DNA of 11,074 bases from Ectothiorhodospiraceae bacterium (GCA_007125455.1 SLDE01000021.1:1-11074), one strand, 5' to 3'; shown: positions 1 through 7,801, numbered from the stretch's first letter. The notes: generated from the letters alone by a model not told the origin. Program-made: numbers and translations.

Positions 1-423
1 CAGCGCCGCAACCCCATCGGCCTGTTTGAAGAGAATTACCGCCTGCTCCAGGCCCTGTTGCCCGCCTGGGAGGAGGGGGAGACCTTGCAGCGCCTGGGTA
101 GTGTCGATAATGAACGGGTACTGGAGGTGGAACTGCGTGACCGTGGGCCCTATACCACCATGTTGGCGCTGAAGATGCCGTTTTCCTCTGCCGGTGTTGC
201 CCTGCCGGAGCTGCGCATGGAACTGCGCCTCTACCACGATGCCCGAGTGGCGGAGGTGACCACCTATCAGGGCTGTCGTCACATTCCCGCCCCCTACCAG
301 GTGGCCGGGCATGGGCGCTGGCAAGTGGATGAAAAGCGCCAGGTGAACCTACTGCTGCATGAGTTGCTGCGCTACTGCCAGCGCAATGACTTTGCCAGTC
401 TGACGGCGCAGGACTGCCGGTGA
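1..423 (+). CDS. DUF1249 family protein (YqiB-like), 5' end outside the window
   Basis: The reading frame is open from base 1 to the TGA at 421-423, giving 140 visible residues, so the true start lies upstream. A TTG at base 58 could be misread as a start, but the coding sense continues before it (NPIGLFEENYRLLQALLP). The C-terminal half carries the DUF1249 signature: RLYHDARVAEV, then a DEKRQVN stretch and LLRYCQRND near the end, closely matching what I recall of E. coli YqiB. YqiB has no established biochemical function; in enterobacteria its gene lies near nudF and cpdA. It appears to be a small soluble cytoplasmic protein with no signal peptide or membrane segment in the visible part. Its stop codon overlaps the GTG start of the next gene, which indicates translational coupling. 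The family call is firm; the function is unknown. Confidence 0.85.
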   Translation, partial: QRRNPIGLFEENYRLLQALLPAWEEGETLQRLGSVDNERVLEVELRDRGPYTTMLALKMPFSSAGVALPELRMELRLYHDARVAEVTTYQGCRHIPAPYQVAGHGRWQVDEKRQVNLLLHELLRYCQRNDFASLTAQDCR

Positions 424-1085
424 ACATCCCGGCCGAGCTGCTCTACGGGCCGCTCTACTGGCTGGCCCACCTGGGCTATGTACTACTGATGGGCTGGGCG
501 TTGTGGAGTGCTCCCTGGCACATGATCCGCAGCAGCGAAAACCTCAATATCTTCCTCGCCACCACGGTGGGGGTGATGTTTCTGTGGACCATGAAGGCCG
601 GGATCAGCCCTGGGATGATCTTTCATGTACTCGCTGCCACCTTGCTGATGCTGATGTTCGGCTGGCAGTTTGCGTTGTTTTCACTCAGCCTGGTGCTGCT
701 GGGACAGACCCTCTACGGCAATATCGATCCCATGGCCTATAGCCTCAATGCCCTGTTGATGGTGGCACTGCCGGTGCTGTTCAGCTTTGGGGTGTTTCGC
801 CTGTCGCAGCGGTTTTTGCCCAAGAATTTCTTTATCTATACGCTGTTTAACGCCTATTTTTGCGGCGCGCTGAGCATGGCGATCACGGCATTGGCAGGCA
901 GCGCGCTGTTGCTGTTTGCTAGCGATTACACCCTGGATGAACTATCCCGGCGCTTTTTGCCCTTTGTGCCGCTGATGATCTTTGCCGAGGGCTTTTTCAA
1001 CGGTATGCTGGCCACCGCCCTGGTGCTGTTTCGCCCCGAGTGGATCGGCTCCTTCGACGACAACAAATACCTCAAGGGCAAGTAG
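420..1085 (+). CDS. CbiM-like energy-coupling factor transporter permease (solitary)
   Basis: This is a very hydrophobic 221-residue protein with about six or seven predicted membrane segments. It resembles the CbiM/NikM-type family that gammaproteobacterial genomes label as energy-coupling factor ABC transporter permease. Recognisable parts are the GISPGMIFHVLAATLLMLMF segment (residues 61-80, with His69), an internal FNAYFCGALSMA stretch, and a C-terminal FAEGFFNGML segment followed by RPEW. In true CbiM/NikM proteins the N-terminus (Met1, His2) and a later histidine bind Co or Ni. Here residue 2 is Asn, so the N-terminal ligand is absent while His69 may match the later one. No CbiO/CbiQ/CbiN partner genes adjoin it. 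The GTG start overlaps the upstream stop and has a CAGGA site at 409-413. Family membership is likely; substrate and even transport activity are uncertain. Confidence 0.75.
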   Translation: MNIPAELLYGPLYWLAHLGYVLLMGWALWSAPWHMIRSSENLNIFLATTVGVMFLWTMKAGISPGMIFHVLAATLLMLMFGWQFALFSLSLVLLGQTLYGNIDPMAYSLNALLMVALPVLFSFGVFRLSQRFLPKNFFIYTLFNAYFCGALSMAITALAGSALLLFASDYTLDELSRRFLPFVPLMIFAEGFFNGMLATALVLFRPEWIGSFDDNKYLKGK

Positions 1086-1087
1086 CG

Positions 1088-1165
1088 ATGTTTATTGAAC
1101 TCTTTATCTTAATCGCCGTGGTGGCGCTGGTGGTATGGTTGATCCGCCCGCCGCGGCAGAAGTAG
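1088..1165 (+). CDS. possible 25-residue single-pass membrane peptide
   Basis: An ATG two bases after the preceding stop opens a 25-codon frame ending in TAG at 1163-1165, nine bases before ubiA. The product begins MFIELFILIAVVALVV, is almost wholly hydrophobic, and ends with the basic tail RPPRQK. That fits one transmembrane helix with a positively charged end. It fills the gap between the CbiM-like gene and ubiA in the same direction. The ribosome binding site is weak (AGGG about ten bases upstream), so translation may depend on coupling. I do not recognise the family. The frame could instead be chance in an 89-base spacer. Confidence 0.4.
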   Translation: MFIELFILIAVVALVVWLIRPPRQK

Positions 1166-1174
1166 GCTAGGCCG

Positions 1175-2050
1175 ATGTACGCTGAACTTATCAAGTCGCG
1201 ACTGCGCGAATACATCCTGCTGACCCGCCTCAATCGCCCCATCGGGATCTACCTGGTGCTTTGGCCCACCCTCTGGGCACTGTGGCTGGCGGCGGAGGGG
1301 TTGCCCGACTGGCTGGTGCTGGTGGTCTTCATCGTCGGTACGGTGTTGATGCGCTCGGCAGGATGCGCGATCAACGATTTTGCCGATCGCAAGATCGACG
1401 GCCATGTGGAGCGAACCCGCGAGCGTCCGCTGGCGCGCGGGGCGATCCGCCCCATCGAGGCGGTATGGGTATTTGTGGTTCTGAGCCTGATCGCCTTTGG
1501 GCTGGTGTTGCTGATGAACACTCTGACCATCCTGCTCTCCTTCGTGGCGGTCTTCCTGGCCGGTAGCTACCCCTTTATGAAACGCTATACCCACTTGCCC
1601 CAGGCCTACCTGGGGGTGGCCTTCGGCTGGGCGATCCCGATGGCCTTCGCTGCCCAGACCGGGCAGGTGCCGCTGGTGGCATGGGTATTCTTTTTTGCCA
1701 ATGTCTTTTGGGCGCTGGCCTACGACACCATTTACGCCCTGTGTGATCGGGAGGACGATCTGAAGATCGGGGTCAAGTCCGCCGCGGTGCTACTGGGGCG
1801 CTTTGACCGCATCGGCATTGCCTTGATGCACGCCGCCACCCTGGGGCTGCTGTGGCTGGGTGGGCTGTTGCTGGAGCTGGCCTGGCCCTATTACGTGGGG
1901 CTGGCGGTGGCGGCCGGCTTTGCCCTCTACCAGCAGGGGATGATCCGTGATCGGGATCGTCAGCTGGCACTGGCCGCCTTTCTGAACAACCACTACTTCG
2001 GGATGGCGGTATTCTTCGGTATTGTAATCAGCTTTATGGTGAGTCAATGA
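1175..2050 (+). CDS. ubiA: 4-hydroxybenzoate polyprenyltransferase UbiA
   Basis: This 291-residue integral membrane enzyme attaches the polyprenyl tail to 4-hydroxybenzoate in ubiquinone synthesis. Both aspartate-rich motifs of the UbiA superfamily are present. The first is NDFADRKID at residues 67-75, followed by RTRERPL; the second is the YDTIYALCDREDD block at residues 183-195, followed by KIGVKS. These bind the Mg-diphosphate of the prenyl donor. The N-terminal LTRLNRPIG is typical of bacterial UbiA, and the length equals the usual ~290 residues, with about eight or nine hydrophobic helices. The ATG at 1175 is the only sensible start because an in-frame stop lies at 1163-1165. Its TGA overlaps the ATG of bioA (ATGA), so the two are probably co-transcribed and coupled. 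No ubiC is visible next to it. Confidence 0.96.
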   Translation: MYAELIKSRLREYILLTRLNRPIGIYLVLWPTLWALWLAAEGLPDWLVLVVFIVGTVLMRSAGCAINDFADRKIDGHVERTRERPLARGAIRPIEAVWVFVVLSLIAFGLVLLMNTLTILLSFVAVFLAGSYPFMKRYTHLPQAYLGVAFGWAIPMAFAAQTGQVPLVAWVFFFANVFWALAYDTIYALCDREDDLKIGVKSAAVLLGRFDRIGIALMHAATLGLLWLGGLLLELAWPYYVGLAVAAGFALYQQGMIRDRDRQLALAAFLNNHYFGMAVFFGIVISFMVSQ

Positions 2051-3393
2051 GTAATCAACACTGGATGCAACGGGACCTGTCGGTGTTATGGCACCCCTGT
2101 ACCCAGATGAAGGATCACGAAACCCTGCCGTTGATCCCCATTCGCCGTGGCGAGGGGGTCTGGCTGGAGGACTTCGATGGCAACCGCTACATCGACGCCA
2201 TCAGCTCCTGGTGGGTGAATATCTTTGGCCATGCCAACCCGCGAATCAACGATGCACTCAAGGCCCAACTGGATGAGCTGGAACACGTGATCCTGGCCGG
2301 TTTTTCCCACCAACCGGTGATAGAGCTTTCTGAACGCCTGGTGGCCTTGACTCCCGAGGGGCTCAACCATTGCTTCTACGCCGATAACGGCTCCTCAGCG
2401 GTAGAGGTGGCGCTCAAGATGAGCTTCCATTACTGGCGCAACCTCGGCAAGCGGGACAAGACCCGCTTTATCACCCTCTCCAACAGCTACCACGGCGAGA
2501 CCCTGGGCACCCTGGCCGTGGGGGACGTGGCGCTTTACAAGTCCACCTATGAGCCGCTGCTGATGGAGGCGATCACCGTCCCGTCCCCGGATTGCTATCA
2601 GCGCGAGGCGGGGGAGAGCTGTCGCGAGGTGGCCGAGCGGATGTTTGTGCACATGGAGCAGGCACTGGCACGCCATGCCGATGAGGTCTGTGCGGTGATC
2701 GTTGAGCCCCTGATCCAGTGCGCGGGCAGTATGCGCATGTACGACCCCTACTATCTTACCCTGCTGCGCGAGGCCTGCGACCGCCACGGGGTGCATCTGA
2801 TCGCCGATGAGATCGCAGTGGGTTTCGGGCGCACCGGCACCCTGTTTGCCTGCGAGCAGGCCGGGATCCGCCCGGACTTTATGTGTCTGTCCAAGGGGAT
2901 CACCGCCGGCTACCTGCCCCTCTCGGTGGTGCTCACCCACGAACAGATCTATCAGGCCTTTTACGACGACTACCAAAACCTCACCGCCTTTCTCCATTCC
3001 CACTCCTATACCGGCAACCCGCTGGCCTGCCGCGCCGCGTTGGCTACCCTGGATATCTTTGAGCAGGACGATGTGATCAACGCCAACCGTGCCCTGGCGC
3101 AGGTCATGGGGGACTCTGTCGCCCACCTGAAGGATCACCCCCATGTGGCCGATGTGCGCCAGCACGGCATGACCCTGGCGGTGGAGATGGTCAAAGACAA
3201 GGCCAGCGGTGAGCCCTACCCCTGGCAGGAGCGACGTGGACTCAAGGTCTATCAACATGCCCTATCACGTGGGGCGCTGCTGCGCCCGCTGGGCAACGTC
3301 TGCTACATGATGCCGCCCTACGTTATCACCCCCGAACAGATCCACTTGCTTGCCGAGGTGATGAGCGAAGGGATAGACCTGGCCTGCCGCTAA
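2047..3393 (+). CDS. bioA: adenosylmethionine-8-amino-7-oxononanoate aminotransferase BioA
   Basis: This 448-residue PLP enzyme of biotin synthesis converts 8-amino-7-oxononanoate to 7,8-diaminopelargonate using S-adenosylmethionine as amino donor. It carries the BioA hallmarks: WHPCTQM (residues 15-21), SSWWVNIFGH (53-62), YADNGSSAVEVALKM, SYHGETLGT with Tyr148, and the PLP aspartate in ADEIAVGFGRTG (Asp254). The Schiff-base lysine lies in LSKGITAGYLPL (Lys283). WHP and SSWW separate it from other class-III aminotransferases such as ornithine or GABA enzymes. Length is close to that of E. coli BioA. It starts inside the ubiA stop with only a weak GGTGAG site just upstream, consistent with coupled translation. 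Its TAA overlaps the next ATG by one base. No other bio gene is present in the window. Confidence 0.96.
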   Translation: MSNQHWMQRDLSVLWHPCTQMKDHETLPLIPIRRGEGVWLEDFDGNRYIDAISSWWVNIFGHANPRINDALKAQLDELEHVILAGFSHQPVIELSERLVALTPEGLNHCFYADNGSSAVEVALKMSFHYWRNLGKRDKTRFITLSNSYHGETLGTLAVGDVALYKSTYEPLLMEAITVPSPDCYQREAGESCREVAERMFVHMEQALARHADEVCAVIVEPLIQCAGSMRMYDPYYLTLLREACDRHGVHLIADEIAVGFGRTGTLFACEQAGIRPDFMCLSKGITAGYLPLSVVLTHEQIYQAFYDDYQNLTAFLHSHSYTGNPLACRAALATLDIFEQDDVINANRALAQVMGDSVAHLKDHPHVADVRQHGMTLAVEMVKDKASGEPYPWQERRGLKVYQHALSRGALLRPLGNVCYMMPPYVITPEQIHLLAEVMSEGIDLACR

Positions 3394-4793
3394 TGGCCTT
3401 GGGCAGCGGAAGAGCCTGGATGCACATGCTGCTGTTGATACTGCTGCTTACTTCTACCGCTGTGATTGGCGGCCAGCAACGGGGTGAGCGGCTCTGTCTG
3501 GAGGCAGAGGGCTTTCCCTCGCCGATCTGTGGCTGGTCCTATAATTCGCAGGCCGAACGGGGTGTGGTGCTGCTGCATGGTCTGGGGGGGAGTGCCAGGG
3601 AAGACTGGCGCAGTCAGATCGTCCTGTTGGCGCAGGACTTCCACGTACTCGCCATTGAGCTGCCAGGCTTCACCCACCCCAGCCGTCTTCCCGAACACTA
3701 CACCGTGGCCCACTTTGCCCAAGCGGTCGGCCTGTTTACCGACCACTACATGCCCCAGCCCTACACCCTGATCGGGCATTCCCTGGGTGGTTTGGTCGCC
3801 TTGCGAGTGGCTCGGAGTCAGGCCGAACAGGCGCGGCTCGAACGGATGGTGCTGATCGGTGTGCCAGGGATCCTGGATCGTCTCGCCTACAGCCGGGAGG
3901 TGGTCGGTACTCGGGTCAGAGGGCAGGGGGGCAGTCACGGTGGACGGCCTGCTTTGCTCGAAAAATTCACCATCAAGCTACTCTCGGCCCTTGAGGCCCT
4001 CTCGGGACGTGTCCAGCCCAGCGACCGATTGCTGCGTCGTATGGCCGACAATCCGGTGGCGATGGCAGCGATGCAGATGGTCACGGAAGAATTTCAGGGG
4101 CAGTTGGGTGGTTTGGCGTTACCGGTGCTGCTGCTTTGGGGGGAAGACGATGAGAGCGCCCCCCTGCGCATCGCTACCTTGCTGAACGCGAGCTTGCCCA
4201 ATGCCCGTTTGCTGGTGTTCTCAGGCCAGGGGCATGTGCCGATGGTCGAGGACAGCCAGCGTTTTAACCGGGCGCTTACGGTATTTGTCAGCGCGGGGCT
4301 GTGGCCGCTGGCGGCCGAGGCCTCACCGAACATCCCCAGCGGGCCCGTGGAGCAGCCACGCCATGGTCATTGCTTTCGTGAGTCCGGCAAGGTGTTTCGT
4401 GGCTACTACAGCCAGATCCAAATCCATAGCTGCGAGCGGGTGGTGATCGAGCAGGTACGCGCCGAAAGCATCACGATCCACGGCGGGCGGGTGGAGATCC
4501 GCCACAGCCGGATAGGTCGTGAGGAAAGCGAGGTTGCCCTGCGTTTGCATGGCTCGGATGTCAAGCTGACCAACAGCTATCTGCAGGGTCAGACGGGGAT
4601 CGACAGCGCCGGTAGTCGGATCGACTTGGCCGGGGTGGTGTTTGAAGAAGCATGGCAGCCACTGAACATCCGCTCGGGCACCGAACTGCTGCTCTCCCAT
4701 AGCGAGTGGCGACGGCTGGGACGTATGCAGCCGCTACATGGCAATTATACCTTGGAGCGGGGAGACGTACTGCCTTGGCTAGTGTACAGGTAG
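3393..4793 (+). CDS. exported alpha/beta-hydrolase fused to a beta-helix-like C-terminal domain
   Basis: This 466-residue protein starts with a hydrophobic stretch (about residues 9-27) that looks like a signal peptide or anchor. An alpha/beta-hydrolase domain follows (about 55-300): oxyanion region LLHGLGG, nucleophile elbow IGHSLGG with Ser130, acid in WGEDDESAP (Asp252 or 253), and His281 in GQGHVPMVED. The last ~140 residues change character, with short valine/isoleucine-rich strands repeating around VVIEQ, ITIHG, VEIRHS, VKLTNS and LAGVVFEE, like a small right-handed beta-helix. The protein has only four cysteines (35, 46, 327, 347), which could form disulfides if periplasmic. Residues 10 and 12 are alternative Met starts. 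It follows bioA with a one-base overlap, but the export signal argues against a cytosolic BioH role. The catalytic fold is clear; the substrate is unknown. Confidence 0.8.
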   Translation: MALGSGRAWMHMLLLILLLTSTAVIGGQQRGERLCLEAEGFPSPICGWSYNSQAERGVVLLHGLGGSAREDWRSQIVLLAQDFHVLAIELPGFTHPSRLPEHYTVAHFAQAVGLFTDHYMPQPYTLIGHSLGGLVALRVARSQAEQARLERMVLIGVPGILDRLAYSREVVGTRVRGQGGSHGGRPALLEKFTIKLLSALEALSGRVQPSDRLLRRMADNPVAMAAMQMVTEEFQGQLGGLALPVLLLWGEDDESAPLRIATLLNASLPNARLLVFSGQGHVPMVEDSQRFNRALTVFVSAGLWPLAAEASPNIPSGPVEQPRHGHCFRESGKVFRGYYSQIQIHSCERVVIEQVRAESITIHGGRVEIRHSRIGREESEVALRLHGSDVKLTNSYLQGQTGIDSAGSRIDLAGVVFEEAWQPLNIRSGTELLLSHSEWRRLGRMQPLHGNYTLERGDVLPWLVYR

Positions 4794-5512
4794 AGTCGGG
4801 TATGGCGGCGGTCATTCAATTCCAGGATCTCTTTGGGCGAGGCTGAGGGCATAGCAAAGCTGTTACTGATCAAGGTGGCCCCGGCCCGCTGTTCCGATTG
4901 CCACTTTTGCTCCAGTCGGGCCATCGGGGCGGGGGAGAGGAAGGCGTAGATCAGATCGTAATCCTTCAGACGTGCATCCCAGATGCTGCCGTAATGCAAG
5001 CGGATGTTCTTCCGGCGCGCCAGCTTGCAGCGCAACCAGGCCAGGGCATAGGGCAGGGGGGCCGATTCGATGCCGTTGAACTGTCCCTGGGGATATTTCC
5101 CCGCCAGGTAACACAGGGTTCCTCCCAGTCCGCTGCCCAGATCAACGAAGTGAAAGGGGCGCCCTGCGGGTAGTTGCTCTGCCAGGGCCTGCCAGGTGTG
5201 GCGGTTGCTCAAATAAAGCGGCACCCGCTCGCCTGCGCTATTCCACTGCACCAGCAGCAACAGTGCAAAGCCCAGCAGATAGAGCCAGGGGGGCAACTCC
5301 AGGGCCAGTAGTGAGATCAGGGTCAGCGGCAGCAGCAGGTTGATCGACAGCCACCATCGGGGCAGGCGCAGCACTAGCCCAAGCAGCGCCGCCACGCCCC
5401 CCTGTAACAGCAAGGCAGGGAGTGCGGCGATGGCGAACTGGGGGACGACTAGCCACCACAGGATGGCAAAGGCCAGTAACTGGGCGAGCAAGACTCGGGG
5501 CAGATAGCTCAA
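4745..5512 (-). CDS. membrane-anchored class I SAM-dependent methyltransferase
   Basis: This 255-residue protein has two parts. Residues 1-92 hold three or four hydrophobic helices. From about 105 on there is a Rossmann methyltransferase with motif I VDLGSGLGG (123-131), an acidic residue ending strand 2 (Glu149 in NGIES), and a YGSIWDARLKDYDLIYAFLSP block (174-194). The short downstream region (PAPMARLEQKW) resembles, from memory, the lysine methyltransferase group around FAM173/ATPSC-KMT, but this is only a likeness. The start is TTG, overlapping the acyl-CoA synthetase stop as TTGA, with GAGGAG eleven bases upstream; translation is therefore probably coupled. Its 3' end runs 49 bases into the 3' end of the convergent hydrolase gene. 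The methyltransferase fold is secure; substrate unknown. Confidence 0.8.
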   Translation of the reverse strand: MSYLPRVLLAQLLAFAILWWLVVPQFAIAALPALLLQGGVAALLGLVLRLPRWWLSINLLLPLTLISLLALELPPWLYLLGFALLLLVQWNSAGERVPLYLSNRHTWQALAEQLPAGRPFHFVDLGSGLGGTLCYLAGKYPQGQFNGIESAPLPYALAWLRCKLARRKNIRLHYGSIWDARLKDYDLIYAFLSPAPMARLEQKWQSEQRAGATLISNSFAMPSASPKEILELNDRRHTRLYLYTSQGSTSPRSKV

Positions 5513-7320
5513 GGGCGGTACATCTCCTCGATCGCCTGCTGGTAGTGCTCCAGCACCTGCTTGCGCTTGATCTTCATGGTGGGGGTCAGCATGCCGTTAT
5601 CAATGGTCCAGGGCTCCAGGGTGAGGATTACCTTGCGGATCTTGGCGTAGCCAGGGAAATGCTTGAGCTGTTCGCGAATGCGCTTATGCACCGCTTGCTG
5701 GGCCTGCTTGCTCCGTAGCGCGGCAGGATCACCCGGGTTTAGCCCCAACTCGTTGGCGAGGCCTTGCCAGGCCTCCGGCTCCAGCACTGCGATTGCCCCA
5801 AGGGCGGCGCGCCCCTCACCGATCACCATCACCTGTTCAAATAGCGGGTCGAGGGCGACGGCCAGTTCCATGTCACTGGGGGGGATCTTCTCACCGTTAG
5901 ACAGTACCAGGATGTCCTTAAGCCTGCCGGTGATGTAGATGTGCCCCTTTTCATCGATGCGAGCCTGGTCACCGGTATGTAGCCAGCCTTCGCCGTCGAT
6001 CATCTCAGCGGTGGCCTGGTGGTTGTTCCAGTAACCGAGCATGATGCCGGGGCTCTTTACCTGTAATTCACTGTCGGCACCGATGCGCACCTCCACCCCT
6101 GGCAGGGCGATCCCGACACTGTTGGGGATATTATCCCAGGGTGGATTCACACTGATCACCGGGCTGGTCTCGGTCAGCCCGTAGCCTTGTAGCAGGGGGA
6201 CCCCCAGGCCGAGAAAGACCCGCGCGATCTCGTTGGGCAGCGGTGCGCCGCCACTGACCGCAAAGCGCAGCCTTCCGCCCAGCCGGGCCTGGATCTTGCG
6301 GCTGACCAGGCGCTCCAGCAAGGGCTGAAAGAGCAGCTTGGGGTGCCAGGCGGCCCGCCCCTGCTGGCGTTCGAAGTGGTGCCAGCCGACATTCACCGCA
6401 CAGTCAAACAACCAGCGCTTGAGGGCCGAGCCCTGCTTGAGCTGCCCCTGGATGCGGCCATAGACCCGCTCATAGACCCGTGGCACCGAGATCAGTGCCG
6501 AGGGGCGGATGGTCTGTAGGTCATCGGCCAGCTGGTTGATCGAACGGGCGAAGGCGACACTGGCCCCAGCCATCATCGGCAGATAGTAGCCGGCATTACG
6601 TTCCAGGGTGTGGGAGAGGGGCAGGAAGGAGAGGAATTCGCTCTCCTCCCCCAGGTCGACCAGTTGCAGCCCGCTCCAGGCGATGCTAAGGATATTGTGG
6701 TGGCTGAGCATCACCCCCTTGGGTCGTCCGGTGGTGCCAGAGGTGTAGACGATGGTTGCCAGCGCCTGCGGATCGTCGGGCAGCCCTTGCAGCGCATGAT
6801 CCCCGCTGGGCAGGAAATCTTCGGCGCAGATCAGGCGCTCGTCTTCGTCCGCGATGGCGGCGCGTTCGCCATGCAGGATCACCGCCGAGCGCAGCGGGGA
6901 GTCGTTGGGGAGTGCTGAAGCGATATGCCGCCAGCGATTGTGATCCTGGCACAGCAGCAGCTTTACCCCGGCATCACCGATGATGTAGGCGACGTTATCG
7001 GGGCGGTCGTCGGTATACAGCGGGATGACGATTAGGCCCAAGCCCAACGCGGCCTGCTCGAACAGTACCCACTCGCGGCAGTTGCGCACTTGCAGTGCCA
7101 CCCGATCACCAGCTTGCAGACCCATACCCTGCAGCGCGGCCTGCCAGCGAGCGACATCCTCGCGACAGCGTTGCCAGTTGTAGCTTTGCCATTGCCCGGT
7201 ATCGTTATCGTACTGACGATAGGCGACGGCCAGTGGGCTTTGCTCACAGCGCAGACGAAACAGTCCGTCCAGGGTCTTGGCCTGTTCGGCGGGGATGGGG
7301 TGGGGTTGGTTTTCTGCCAT
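5509..7320 (-). CDS. long-chain fatty-acid--CoA ligase (AMP-forming, FadD15/ACSL type)
   Basis: This 603-residue enzyme of the AMP-binding (ANL) superfamily should activate fatty acids to acyl-CoA through an acyl-AMP intermediate. The ATP-binding loop is YTSGTTGRPKG (192-202). Other motifs are LPLSHTLER, SGGAPLP, QGYGLTETSP (378-387), the LHTGD motif ending at Asp451, and the hinge/linker GRLKDILVLSNGEKI (465-479). The C-terminal LTPTMKIKRK (578-587) contains the likely catalytic lysine (583 or 585). Domain order and length match cytoplasmic bacterial long-chain acyl-CoA synthetases with the ACSL-type linker rather than E. coli FadD. The ATG at 7320 has only a weak upstream ribosome site. The gene lies 61 bases after the soxYZ terminator and overlaps the methyltransferase gene, so the two form an operon. 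Chain-length preference cannot be read from the sequence. Confidence 0.92.
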   Translation of the reverse strand: MAENQPHPIPAEQAKTLDGLFRLRCEQSPLAVAYRQYDNDTGQWQSYNWQRCREDVARWQAALQGMGLQAGDRVALQVRNCREWVLFEQAALGLGLIVIPLYTDDRPDNVAYIIGDAGVKLLLCQDHNRWRHIASALPNDSPLRSAVILHGERAAIADEDERLICAEDFLPSGDHALQGLPDDPQALATIVYTSGTTGRPKGVMLSHHNILSIAWSGLQLVDLGEESEFLSFLPLSHTLERNAGYYLPMMAGASVAFARSINQLADDLQTIRPSALISVPRVYERVYGRIQGQLKQGSALKRWLFDCAVNVGWHHFERQQGRAAWHPKLLFQPLLERLVSRKIQARLGGRLRFAVSGGAPLPNEIARVFLGLGVPLLQGYGLTETSPVISVNPPWDNIPNSVGIALPGVEVRIGADSELQVKSPGIMLGYWNNHQATAEMIDGEGWLHTGDQARIDEKGHIYITGRLKDILVLSNGEKIPPSDMELAVALDPLFEQVMVIGEGRAALGAIAVLEPEAWQGLANELGLNPGDPAALRSKQAQQAVHKRIREQLKHFPGYAKIRKVILTLEPWTIDNGMLTPTMKIKRKQVLEHYQQAIEEMYRP

Positions 7321-7356
7321 GCTATTGCTCGCTTGGGTTTCGGCGTTACCTCAAGG

Positions 7357-7365
7357 TATATAACA
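7357..7365 (-). promoter_or_regulatory. possible extended -10 of the acyl-CoA synthetase promoter
   Basis: Reading on the minus strand, TGT followed by TATATA forms an extended -10-like element about 37 bases before the start codon. It lies between the sox terminator and the gene, where a promoter would be expected. The -35 region is poor (TTTGCC at a 16-base spacing, inside the terminator T-tract), so this is only a candidate. Confidence 0.3.
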
Positions 7366-7381
7366 AAGTCCGTCCTGGGGC

Positions 7382-7412
7382 AAAAAAAAACCGGCTCATC
7401 AGAGCCGGTTTT
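7382..7412 (-). terminator. intrinsic terminator of soxYZ
   Basis: A perfect 9-bp stem, AACCGGCTC (7389-7397) and GAGCCGGTT (7402-7410), encloses a 4-base loop. On the minus strand it is followed by a run of nine T residues (A-run at 7382-7390 on the given strand). It begins 17 bases after the soxZ stop. The T-run is much better on the minus strand, so the terminator serves soxYZ and separates it from the acyl-CoA synthetase operon. Confidence 0.92.
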
Positions 7413-7429
7413 CTTCGAAAGCAGACAGC

Positions 7430-7741
7430 TTAGCCGACATTAACCTCGGCGCTATCGGACTTGCCTTCGTTGTCGGTCCAGCTGATCTTCACGGTATCCC
7501 CGGACTTGGCACCCTTGATATCGAAGGCCAGGTAGGGGTTGGTGGAGATCGCGGCACTCCAGTTGGCAGTCATTACCTTGTTGCCGTTGTGCTCACAGTT
7601 GACCTGCTTGATGAAATGGGCCGGGATGGCGTTGCCGGTCTTCTTGTTCTTGCGCAGACCAGTTTCCATCGGGTGGCGGATCAGGGAGCGTACTTCAGCG
7701 ACATCACCCTGTACACGTGCACGAATTCTGATAGTAGACAT
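7430..7741 (-). CDS. soxZ: sulfur-oxidation protein SoxZ
   Basis: This 103-residue protein is the smaller partner of the SoxYZ heterodimer, the periplasmic carrier that holds sulfur intermediates while SoxXA, SoxB and related enzymes act on them. Recognisable family features are the MSTIRIRARVQGDVAEVRSL start, the HPMETGLR segment, IPAHFI, and the C-terminal immunoglobulin-like strand KISWTDNEGKSDSAEV. Length is usual for SoxZ. It has no signal peptide, as is typical: it is thought to be exported in complex with the Tat-dependent SoxY. The ATG is preceded by GGAG at an 8-base spacing. It follows soxY after 60 bases and is followed by a strong terminator, so soxYZ is a two-gene operon. Confidence 0.96.
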   Translation of the reverse strand: MSTIRIRARVQGDVAEVRSLIRHPMETGLRKNKKTGNAIPAHFIKQVNCEHNGNKVMTANWSAAISTNPYLAFDIKGAKSGDTVKISWTDNEGKSDSAEVNVG

Positions 7742-7801
7742 TACATTATCTCCAAAACTTGCTGAAATCGAATCTTGTCAGGTTCAGATGGGGTCGGGGG
7801 A

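Noticed and set aside
2395..3258. Long open frame on the minus strand opposite bioA (287 codons)
   Set aside because: It lies wholly within bioA, whose catalytic motifs are intact; the antisense product shows no known motif.
3393..4793. Assigning the hydrolase as BioH because it follows bioA
   Set aside because: It has a signal-like N-terminus and a long extra C-terminal domain, whereas BioH is a short cytosolic enzyme.
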